Shown here: positions 27,959 through 34,682 of the stretch, one piece after another | Numbering within the stretch: the stretch's first letter is position 1 | How the letters are laid out: each line of letters begins with the position of its first letter | From: Flavobacterium hercynium | GTDB taxonomy: Bacteria; Bacteroidota; Bacteroidia; Flavobacteriales; Flavobacteriaceae | Direction of reading: 5' to 3' | DNA length: 64,000 bases | Assembly (NCBI RefSeq): GCF_002217285.1 | Contig: NZ_MUGW01000012.1 | Coordinates: 62,001 to 126,000 of the forward strand | Notes under the pieces: generated by a model | What the model was told of the DNA's origin: nothing | Seen by the model: only the letters and a program-made list of their open reading frames with translations | The model's database searches: none | Position numbers and translations under genes: made by a program

Positions 27959-28366
27959 TTATTCCTGGTCAATAAATAACATTCCCAGATGTTCAGCACC
28001 ATCATTATCAACAACAGTAAGCAAGACATTGGTTTGTACACCTTTTACTGCTAATGACAAATCTAAATCAATTTTTTGTTCACTAACTTTAATCACTCTT
28101 CCTTCGGCCCTAGAATCGTCAGACTTAATTATAGTCACTTTGTGGCCAATAAGTTCATTAGGATCTATTTTCACTGTTTTCAAATCCGCGAGCTTTACAG
28201 TATTCACAGGAGGAAAAGATAATCCTGTATTGAGGGCCTGAATTTTTGCCTTGGATCTTTCAGCGTCTTCAATAACTTCTAAAACCACATATAACTGGTC
28301 TGGATTTTCATTGGCTTGGGGAGAGTGAAATTTCACAATTTTTCCTTCTTTAACTTTTTCCATCAT
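27959..28366 (-). CDS. Small hypothetical protein, first gene of the R-M operon
   Basis: 135 residues, mostly beta strands (KIVKFHSPQANENPDQLYVVL, then GHKVTIIKSDDSRAEGRVIKV), which suggests a small barrel, possibly SH3- or Tudor-like. No family recognised and no catalytic residues seen. The start could be either of two adjacent Met codons at 28366 or 28363. A promoter-like TATATTTG with a TTG 23 bases upstream lies just ahead. It is probably the first gene of the transcript that runs into the XRE, methyltransferase and MORC genes. Confidence 0.68.
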   Translation of the reverse strand: MMEKVKEGKIVKFHSPQANENPDQLYVVLEVIEDAERSKAKIQALNTGLSFPPVNTVKLADLKTVKIDPNELIGHKVTIIKSDDSRAEGRVIKVSEQKIDLDLSLAVKGVQTNVLLTVVDNDGAEHLGMLFIDQE

Positions 28367-28402
28367 TTAATTTGTTTATTATTATGCACAAAAATATAAA
28401 TT

Positions 28403-28436
28403 CAAATATACTAAAAAAGTTCTATATAATGTGCAA
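28403..28436 (-). promoter_or_regulatory. Bacteroidota-type promoter for the small-gene/R-M operon
   Basis: On the minus strand, TTG (28434-28436) stands 23 bases upstream of TATATTTG (28403-28410). This fits the TTG-N17-23-TAnnTTTG consensus of Flavobacterium promoters. Transcription would begin ~30 bases before the start codon at 28366. Confidence 0.55.
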
Positions 28437-28492
28437 TATATTGAACATTAAAATAGACTACTTTGTGAAAGTAATCTATGTGAATTTATATA

Positions 28493-28808
28493 TGTTACGG
28501 TTTTCCGTATTTATAAATTTAAAATTTATTTGTCCGAATTAAATAACTGAATATGAGCCAAAATTAATATCAATAAAAAACATGTTGTTGCCTATAAATT
28601 CTGAATAGCTTTAGTTTAAGCATTTTTTTTCGTGCCATTGTTTTAAAAACGTGACAAACTAATTCTGGCATTTTTTATTATTAAAATTGGTTTTCATTAA
28701 TCAAAGTATATTATCAACAAATCTAAATAAAGATATGAAATCCAAATACAGTATAAATACGCATTATGGGTCAATTTCAAAATCATTTATTTGTTACGGT
28801 TTTCCGTA
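28493..28808. repeat. Two identical 17-bp operator-like repeats, TGTTACGGTTTTCCGTA
   Basis: The 17 bases at 28493-28509 recur exactly at 28792-28808, 299 bases apart in the same orientation. Each contains the inverted repeat ACGG-TTTT-CCGT. In the second copy it extends to TTACGG-TTTT-CCGTAA. This is the shape of a binding site for a dimeric regulator. Both lie between the divergent R-M and ABC-3C operons, so they may control one or both of them. The regulator is unknown; the XRE proteins at 27424 and 33660 are candidates. Confidence 0.6.
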
Positions 28809-28895
28809 ATGTTATGATAAATCTATTCATTTTATTTGTTTACTAACTATTACTTTGTTTTTAGATATCTAATACTTAATTAGTAAAGAATACTT

Positions 28896-28903
28896 TACAT
28901 TTG
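28896..28903 (+). promoter_or_regulatory. Promoter -7 box (TACATTTG) of the ABC-3C operon
   Basis: TACATTTG matches the TAnnTTTG box, 21 bases before the ATG at 28925. No TTG is found at the normal -33 spacing, so the promoter may be weak or need an activator. Confidence 0.4.
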
Positions 28904-28924
28904 TTAAAATGTTACCTTTCATCT

Positions 28925-30151
28925 ATGAGTACAATTCAAGACAAACATACTGCCGGACCAATAGCAATAGGATTTGATTATCAATTCTATTATTTCATGT
29001 ACTTAGCAATTGATCTTAAACAAGGACAAAAGATTGGTTTTGAAGTTAAAGATGATGTCCATATTGATAAGAAAGACGGAACGACAATCTTGTATCAGAC
29101 AAAACATTCGATTGTAAAGAATGCAAATGGGGAGATCCAGAATCTAACTACTTTAGATAGCGATTTATGGAAAACCTTAAACAATTGGACTGATTTTATT
29201 ACTGCAGATAAGAAAAATTCTAGCTTTCTCAATGAAAATGAATTCATTTTAGTTACAAATAAAAGCGAAAATAATAATGATTTTATGACCACATTAACTC
29301 TCTTCAAATTAGATAATGATATTAATAAAGTTGTATTGAAAATAAATGAATTAAAAAATAAAACACAAGATGAAACATTAAAGAAGTACATTAAAAATGT
29401 TGGTAAGCTTGGTAAAAATAAACTGAAAGTATTCTTAAGAAAATTAATAATAGAAACTGATAATGACGGGATAATAGAAAAAATTAAAGATAGAATTTTA
29501 GAAAAATATTACCAAGCTGATTTAGTTAATCCAATATTTGAAAGCTTATTATCAAATTTGAATATGGCAAAATATTTAGACATCAAGGATCGGAAAAAAT
29601 TTGAGATTTCGAGTGAAGATTTTGCCAAGCGATTTGGGAAATGTTTTAAAGTAGCAACGGAAATTAGACCTTTACCTAGAAGAGAATTCCCTGTCTTATT
29701 GCCAGATGACTTAGAAAATCAAGTTTTCATAAAGCAATTGCTTGATATAGGAGAAATACAAACTGGTTCAAATGATATTAGGGACTATACTACTCAAATG
29801 CTTAAATTTTTAAACCATTTTACATATTGGTCTGAAGAAGAAAACTTTATTTTACTTACTGATGTAAAAGAATTTAAAGATAATAGTATCCAAATATGGA
29901 CAAATGAGTTTAAAGCAAAATATAGGCAAATAAAGAGGCAAATAGACGTAGGTTCATCTATTAATGACTTAGAAGATGAAGTTAAAGAGTTAGCTATAGA
30001 TTTAGTTGACTATATCAGAAAGCAAGATTTATCCATACCAGGATTTTCAGCTTTAGGTGTTGAATTTAGTAATGGACATTATTATGCTCTATCCGATAAT
30101 CTTGAAATAGGCTGGCACTTTGATTGGGGAAACAAATACAAAAAGGAATGA
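28925..30151 (+). CDS. ABC-3C effector: PD-(D/E)XK nuclease (Cap4-like) with C-terminal ABC-3C domain
   Basis: 408 residues from the ATG at 28925. An upstream TTG at 28901 would add only 8 residues and overlap the promoter box. The N-terminus reads GPIAIGFDYQFYYF, then GFEVKDDVHI (~38-47) and ILYQTKHSI (~55-63). This is the E...DD...QxK nuclease pattern of DUF4297/Cap4-like dsDNA endonucleases. The middle is helical. The last ~40 residues (FSNGHYYALSDNLEIGWHFD) carry the C-terminal domain found in effectors of ABC-three-component systems. It is the first gene of the operon and overlaps the middle-component gene by 4 bases (ATGA). The likely role is DNA cleavage when the ATPase senses a foreign nucleoprotein state. 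Confidence 0.82.
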   Translation: MSTIQDKHTAGPIAIGFDYQFYYFMYLAIDLKQGQKIGFEVKDDVHIDKKDGTTILYQTKHSIVKNANGEIQNLTTLDSDLWKTLNNWTDFITADKKNSSFLNENEFILVTNKSENNNDFMTTLTLFKLDNDINKVVLKINELKNKTQDETLKKYIKNVGKLGKNKLKVFLRKLIIETDNDGIIEKIKDRILEKYYQADLVNPIFESLLSNLNMAKYLDIKDRKKFEISSEDFAKRFGKCFKVATEIRPLPRREFPVLLPDDLENQVFIKQLLDIGEIQTGSNDIRDYTTQMLKFLNHFTYWSEEENFILLTDVKEFKDNSIQIWTNEFKAKYRQIKRQIDVGSSINDLEDEVKELAIDLVDYIRKQDLSIPGFSALGVEFSNGHYYALSDNLEIGWHFDWGNKYKKE

Positions 30152-30600
30152 AAGAAATTTACTATGTATATAACAACGAAGCAATAGCAAGTTGTATTTT
30201 TTTGTCAATATTAAATAATGTCGAAAGGTTGGATATTGCGCGTTCATGTTTGATATTACCATTTTTATTGGATGACAGGACGGTAAGTTATTTATCAAGA
30301 AACCAAGATACTGATTTAGAATTAGAGCAACTAATAAAAGAGCAATCAAGATTGTTTACATCTTTCAATAAAAGATATTTGTCGTTATTGCCAGTTGCTA
30401 TTAATTCTTTGATATTATTAAGCAATAGCAATCAAGTAAGTTTAGGAAGCGAAATAGTAAATAATGCCATTTTAAATTTAGAGAACAAAAACTTAGGAGA
30501 CCGATTTAATAAAATAGAAGAAGTTATACCGAAATTTTTACTAATGTTGGAAAAATACACTACTATCCAGCTGTACAAAAACCTTAAAATACAATTATGA
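30148..30600 (+). CDS. ABC-three-component system middle component
   Basis: 150 residues from the ATG at 30148, inside the ATGA overlap with the effector gene; a longer ORF from 30124 is unlikely. Residues 6-40 read VYNNEAIASCIFLSILN, then a hydrophobic ARSCLILPFLLDD. This is the helical pattern of the small middle component that bridges effector and ATPase in ABC-3C systems. No catalytic site is expected. It overlaps the ATPase start by 4 bases (ATGA), so all three core proteins are translationally coupled. Confidence 0.8.
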   Translation: MKEIYYVYNNEAIASCIFLSILNNVERLDIARSCLILPFLLDDRTVSYLSRNQDTDLELEQLIKEQSRLFTSFNKRYLSLLPVAINSLILLSNSNQVSLGSEIVNNAILNLENKNLGDRFNKIEEVIPKFLLMLEKYTTIQLYKNLKIQL

Positions 30601-32453
30601 AATTTATACTTCACGAAATAAAACTTTGGTTTAAAGATGAAAATTCAGAACCTAAAAGCTATGATTTTTTACCCGATAAAGTAAATGTTATAACTGGAGA
30701 TTCAACTACTGGTAAAACAAGTTTTTGGAATGTAATAGATTATTGCCTTTTATCAGGTAAAGTAACCATTCCAACTGAAATTATAGACAAAGTCTTATGG
30801 TTTGGAATTCGATTTACAGTAAATGAAAAAGAAATATCAATAGTTCGAAGAACCCCAAGCAATGGCTCTGTTTCTTCTGATGTTTCCTTTAATGTAGGTG
30901 GTTTTCCTGTTACTCCTGAGGGCAATAGAGAAGTTGCAGAAATTAAGTCAATTTTAGATGAGGAATTTGGAATTAGTGATGCCTTAAGATTTCCTTATGG
31001 AAAAGGATTAGGTAAAACAACATTCAATATCTCGTATAGACACTTTCTGCTTTTTAACTCATTAACACAAACAATTATTGATGCGCCAGAAACGTATTAT
31101 GACACTACATTTTATGGAAAAGAAGAATACGATAAAGCGTTAAGTCATATTTTCGATTTAGTTATTGGCGTAAATGATATGGAGAATATCAAAGCGATTG
31201 AACGCTTACAAGAAATCGAAGCTAGTCTAAAAGCAATTCAAAATCAGGAAAAAGGCAATCAGAATAAAATCAAAAATTTTGAAACAGAAATATTTAAACT
31301 GGTCGAAAAATGTAAAGCATATAAGTTTATTGAATATTCCGAATCTATTGACAGTGTAGATGATGCAATATTGATGATTAAAGAAACGATTGCTAATACA
31401 AAAAAAGTTGCGGAAAATTCAAAATTATTTTCTGAAGTTGATGCTTTGTACAAAAGTAAGAATGCAATACAAGCTCAAATTAATGCCATAAGTCAATACC
31501 AAAAAGAATATGATTTATATAAAAAGAACCTTAACAAATCTGCTGATAGCTTGCAGCCTATTGAGTTTTTAAGTCAACAATTATCAGATCAATTAGTAGA
31601 TTCATATGAAACAAAATTATTTGTAGAATCATTAGAATCTTCTTTAAAAAACATAAAGGTTAATCTTTCAAAAAAAATCACTGAACCCTTGAAAGTTACA
31701 GGAGATGTGAAAGAATTAAAAACGCAAATACAGGAAATAGATAAGCAAATAGCAAAACTGAACGAAATAAAAAAGAATTATCAATCAGAAGGAGAGAAAT
31801 TTATTGCCCTTGGTGAAATAAAATATGCTTATGAGCAGATATTAAAGAGAGAGGTAAACAAACCTATTGATACCATCAAACTAAATAGCTTGAATGAGGA
31901 AAAAGAAAGATTGGCAAAAGTGCCACAAGAAACGTCACAAATAAAATTTTTGATGAAAACAGAGTTAAACCAAAGTATTCAAAGAAATTTTAATTTATTG
32001 AACTCTTTGCCAACATATAAGGATAGTCGTGTAGAGTTTAACAGTGATAAAATGATTTTGCAATTAATTCCTGACGGACAAATGTTTCCATTAGATAATG
32101 TTGGAAGTGCTTCGAACTACATGTTTATGCATTTATGTCTCTATTTAGGACTACACGAACATGTACTAAATATTGAACAGGATCATATACCGGAATTTTT
32201 ATTTATAGACCAACCTAGTACTCCATACTACGAAGGGAAAAATGATGATAAAGCAAAACTAATTGACGCTTTTACATTACTAAATTCGTTTGTTGATTAT
32301 ATCAGAGTGAAAAAAAATAAGCATTTTCAAATTATTATGGTGGAACATGCGTCTAAAGAATACTGGATAGACAACAAATTAACTTATTTTCATACTGTAG
32401 ATGAATTTATTGATGGGAAAGGATTAATACCGAACGATATTTACAAGAACTAG
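30597..32453 (+). CDS. DUF3732-type ABC ATPase of an ABC-3C system
   Basis: 618 residues of an SMC/Rad50-like ATPase. Walker A is GDSTTGKTS (34-42, Lys40). A long coiled coil spans about 195-450. The Walker B/D-loop region is EFLFIDQPSTPYYEG (~533-547), and a switch His follows in IIMVEHASKEYW (~584). The FIDQPS form is typical of DUF3732. These ATPases are the sensors of ABC-3C and related SMC-based defence systems, detecting DNA structures and licensing the effector. It starts in an ATGA overlap with the middle component, and its stop is 3 bases before the NdpA-like gene. Confidence 0.88.
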   Translation: MKFILHEIKLWFKDENSEPKSYDFLPDKVNVITGDSTTGKTSFWNVIDYCLLSGKVTIPTEIIDKVLWFGIRFTVNEKEISIVRRTPSNGSVSSDVSFNVGGFPVTPEGNREVAEIKSILDEEFGISDALRFPYGKGLGKTTFNISYRHFLLFNSLTQTIIDAPETYYDTTFYGKEEYDKALSHIFDLVIGVNDMENIKAIERLQEIEASLKAIQNQEKGNQNKIKNFETEIFKLVEKCKAYKFIEYSESIDSVDDAILMIKETIANTKKVAENSKLFSEVDALYKSKNAIQAQINAISQYQKEYDLYKKNLNKSADSLQPIEFLSQQLSDQLVDSYETKLFVESLESSLKNIKVNLSKKITEPLKVTGDVKELKTQIQEIDKQIAKLNEIKKNYQSEGEKFIALGEIKYAYEQILKREVNKPIDTIKLNSLNEEKERLAKVPQETSQIKFLMKTELNQSIQRNFNLLNSLPTYKDSRVEFNSDKMILQLIPDGQMFPLDNVGSASNYMFMHLCLYLGLHEHVLNIEQDHIPEFLFIDQPSTPYYEGKNDDKAKLIDAFTLLNSFVDYIRVKKNKHFQIIMVEHASKEYWIDNKLTYFHTVDEFIDGKGLIPNDIYKN

Positions 32454-32456
32454 AAA

Positions 32457-33494
32457 ATGAAAGATATGATATTAGGAAAAATGGATAAATTAATTATCCA
32501 TTTTATTGGAAATAAAAATAATGGAGATGGTGTTCGCTTTTCTGATGATCTTACTAATTTTGAAGATATTGAGCAATATTTTAAGAAGTTAGTAGAAACT
32601 AACTTCAAGTTAGAAGAATTATTTTCTTTTTATTCTTTACCAAAAATTGAATTGAATCCAATGTATCAATTTATTAGTTCAATATTTGAAGATAATAATT
32701 CGTTTGTTGAACAGTCGCAAAATGGTGCTCGTTATTTATACGATAAAAGTATACATCCTCATATTAAAGCTGGGGAATTATTGATGGTATATTTTAAAGA
32801 TTGCAAGATCGGTGAAGAACAAGCAGATGCTATAGGTGTATTTAAATCCGAAAATAAGGATACAGTTCTTAAAGTTTGTAGTTCTAATGACGGATTTAAT
32901 TTAAAAGATGAAAAAGGGATGAATGTTAATAAATTAGATAAGGGGTGTCTAATTTTTAATATTCAGAAAGATGATGGCTATTTAATTGCTGTAGTTGATA
33001 ATACCAATCGTAGTACAGAAGCTCAGTACTGGAAAGAACATTTTCTGAACGTACAACCTATAAAAAATGATTTTCATCAAACTCAGCAATTTTTGGGGAT
33101 AACGAAACAATTTGTTACTAAACAATTATTAGAAGATTTTGATGTAACTAAAACGGATCAAATAGATTTTTTAAATCGTTCAGTAGATTATTTTAAGAAT
33201 CATGAAAAGTTCGACAAACAAGAGTTCGAGAAAAAGGTCTTTGAAGATGATAGTTTAATCGAATCTTTTCAAAATTTTGATAAAACTTTCAGGAAAGATA
33301 ATGAAATCGCACCTGCTGAGAACTTTGAAATATCAAATAAAGCAGTAAAAAAGCAAGCTCGTGTTTTTAAAAGTGTATTAAAATTGGATAAAAATTTTCA
33401 TATATATATACATGGTGACAAAAAACTGATTGAAAGCGGAACAGATGAAGTAGGTAGAAAATTTTACAAAATATATTATGAAGAAGAAAGTTAG
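32457..33494 (+). CDS. Nucleoid-associated protein (NdpA/NA37-like), fourth gene of the ABC-3C operon
   Basis: 345 residues matching the 37-kDa nucleoid-associated protein family: MDKLIIHFIGNKNNGDG at the start, then HIKAGELLMVYFKDC, DKGCLIFNIQKDDGYLIAV and NRSTEAQYWKEHFLNVQP. These proteins bind DNA and associate with the nucleoid. It begins 3 bases after the ATPase and is surely co-transcribed. A nucleoid protein is not one of the three named ABC-3C parts, so it may serve as immunity, as a DNA-targeting partner or as a trigger that reports phage interference with the nucleoid. This is inference from context. Confidence 0.85.
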   Translation: MKDMILGKMDKLIIHFIGNKNNGDGVRFSDDLTNFEDIEQYFKKLVETNFKLEELFSFYSLPKIELNPMYQFISSIFEDNNSFVEQSQNGARYLYDKSIHPHIKAGELLMVYFKDCKIGEEQADAIGVFKSENKDTVLKVCSSNDGFNLKDEKGMNVNKLDKGCLIFNIQKDDGYLIAVVDNTNRSTEAQYWKEHFLNVQPIKNDFHQTQQFLGITKQFVTKQLLEDFDVTKTDQIDFLNRSVDYFKNHEKFDKQEFEKKVFEDDSLIESFQNFDKTFRKDNEIAPAENFEISNKAVKKQARVFKSVLKLDKNFHIYIHGDKKLIESGTDEVGRKFYKIYYEEES

Positions 33495-33547
33495 TTATTC
33501 AATTCTGAGAACTCAAAAGAAAATTGGTAATTAATAGAAATGCAATT

Positions 33548-33580
33548 AACACATATTATTATCTAATTATGATATGTGTT
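33548..33580 (+). terminator. Hairpin after the ABC-3C operon, possible terminator
   Basis: AACACATAT (33548-33556) pairs with ATATGTGTT (33572-33580) across a 15-base loop, 54 bases after the last stop codon. There is no T-run, so intrinsic termination would be weak. Confidence 0.35.
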
Positions 33581-33659
33581 AGTTAGTATTTTACTACGAC
33601 GTCTCCATCGAAATTATCGTTAGGACTGAATGAAAAACATAAAAGAAATTGCTAAAAAT

Positions 33660-33998
33660 TTATTCTCGTGATAGAAGAAATTTCTTAAACGCAACAATAT
33701 CGGATTCGCTTATTGAATAATATGTTTTAGCAAAATCGGTTAGAGAAAATCCCATAGCTTCCAAAATTAAGATTAATGTTGTTGATTTAGCTACAGATTT
33801 AGCATTAAGAATGTTTGAAACAGTAGCTTTTCTAATATCTCCTTCATCGGAAATTTTTCCGTAACTTTTTACAATAATATCCACATCATTCTCATTATGA
33901 GGATAATTTTTATTGCTTTCTAATAACCTTCTCAGGCTAAGTGCAGTCTTTAATTTTATATTTTCTTCACTAATTTTTTTCACATTGCAATTAACCAT
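33660..33998 (-). CDS. XRE-like regulator with an operator palindrome at its 5' end
   Basis: 112 residues from the Met at 33998 (MVNCNVKKISEEN). The C-terminal half reads DIRKATVSNILNAKSVAKS with a following helix, resembling an XRE-type helix-turn-helix, and the last helix is DIVAFKKFLLSRE. A longer frame from 34070 adds 24 residues, but that stretch covers a perfect 13-bp inverted repeat (34009-34040), which makes more sense as an operator or promoter site, so I choose the shorter start. It is convergent with the ABC-3C operon and may repress its own gene. Function inferred from the HTH. Confidence 0.6.
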   Translation of the reverse strand: MVNCNVKKISEENIKLKTALSLRRLLESNKNYPHNENDVDIIVKSYGKISDEGDIRKATVSNILNAKSVAKSTTLILILEAMGFSLTDFAKTYYSISESDIVAFKKFLLSRE

Positions 33999-34008
33999 AT
34001 CTAAAATA

Positions 34009-34040
34009 AATAATCGGTACGCTTTGACGTACCGATTATT
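34009..34040. promoter_or_regulatory. Perfect 13-bp inverted repeat, operator-like
   Basis: AATAATCGGTACG (34009-34021), a six-base spacer (CTTTGA) and CGTACCGATTATT (34028-34040) form a perfect palindrome 11 bases ahead of the chosen XRE start. It could be an autoregulatory operator. A T-run follows on the plus strand, so it might also act as a terminator-like hairpin. Confidence 0.55.
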
Positions 34041-34086
34041 TTTAATATATTTGATTTTGTAACTAGTCAAATAGTAACTTTTTTGT

Positions 34087-34094
34087 TAAATTTG
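34087..34094 (+). promoter_or_regulatory. Promoter -7 box (TAAATTTG) ahead of the structured RNA candidate
   Basis: TAAATTTG fits TAnnTTTG and lies ~44 bases before the 115-nt rod-like structure, which places a transcription start near 34100. No clear TTG is seen at the -33 spacing. Confidence 0.35.
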
Positions 34095-34137
34095 CGATTC
34101 TTCAATAAAAAAATTTGAAGCATTCGCTTTGAATCTC

Positions 34138-34252
34138 GTATAGGAAAACTGGCGTTTTTAAATTACCACGAGATGATAAGTGCAAATGCTCACGCCATAA
34201 AGGGCGTGGGCTCACTTATTTGTGGTAAAGGTACCGCCAGTACCTCCTATAC
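34138..34252 (+). ncRNA. Structured RNA candidate, 115-nt near-continuous rod
   Basis: Five stems stack into one long imperfect hairpin: GTATAGGA/TCCTATAC (34138-34145 with 34245-34252), ACTGGCG/CGCCAGT (34148-34154 with 34235-34241), TTACCAC/GTGGTAA (34163-34169 with 34222-34228), ATAAGTG/CACTTAT (34176-34182 with 34213-34219) and GCTCACGCC/GGCGTGGGC (34188-34196 with 34203-34211, one G-T pair). Small internal loops separate them. A TAAATTTG box (34087-34094) ~44 bases upstream could start a transcript, and a T-run follows at 34273-34280. A rod with a central loop recalls 6S-type RNAs, but I cannot assign a family. There is no coding frame across it. Confidence 0.55.
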
Positions 34253-34392
34253 AATAAGCTGAGTTCCGCGCCTCTTTTTTTGGGTTATACCTCAACTTCT
34301 CAAAGCAGTCTCCTTAGATATTAAAGAAACGCAGCCTTTTTGTTTAACCTGTAAATAGTTTGAATATGATGTAGCTGTTAATTTATTATTTG

Positions 34393-34642
34393 TAATACCC
34401 GGCCAATTAGTTTTATTATTGTTGAATTAGTAAAAGCAAGTGCCGGGTTATTATCCTATCGATTCTATACTTGCAACATTGACAGGCTGAAAAATTATGA
34501 CCTTTTATTTTAAACCATTAAAACGATAAAACAGATTATGCCAATGAATTAAACTTTAAATCTAAATTGAAAGCTCAATTAGAGCTACAATAAAATAAAA
34601 AATGGCCCTCTATGACAGCGACCAAACTAGTATAGAGGACCA
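34393..34642 (+). promoter_or_regulatory. Leader region of the SusC gene with two hairpins
   Basis: TAATACCCGGC (34393-34403) pairs with GCCGGGTTATTA (34442-34453, one bulge) around a 38-base loop. Nearer the gene, CCTCTAT (34607-34613) pairs with ATAGAGG (34632-34638), extended by TGG/CCA after a single mismatch. The start codon at 34683 follows 40 bases later. Such structured leaders often precede SusC-type operons and may be control points. No riboswitch family recognised. Confidence 0.4.
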
Positions 34643-34682
34643 TAGTCAATCAAACCAACGTTTAACTAACCAATCCAATATT

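Larger units (their letters stand above)
28367..28924. other. Long intergenic divergent promoter region between the R-M and ABC-3C loci
   Basis: 558 bases between divergent defence operons, AT-rich and without a credible ORF. It holds the R-M promoter (28403-28436), two identical 17-base palindrome-cored repeats (28493-28509 and 28792-28808) and the TACATTTG box before the ABC-3C operon. I see no structured RNA or tRNA here. Confidence 0.6.

Noticed and set aside
8256..28761. Shared 13-mer CAGTATAAATACG at 8256 and 28749
   Set aside because: It is short and AT-rich, with no palindrome and no common gene context, so chance cannot be excluded.
33660..34070. Longer 136-codon version of the XRE gene
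   Set aside because: Its first 24 codons coincide with a perfect palindrome that fits an operator better than coding sequence.
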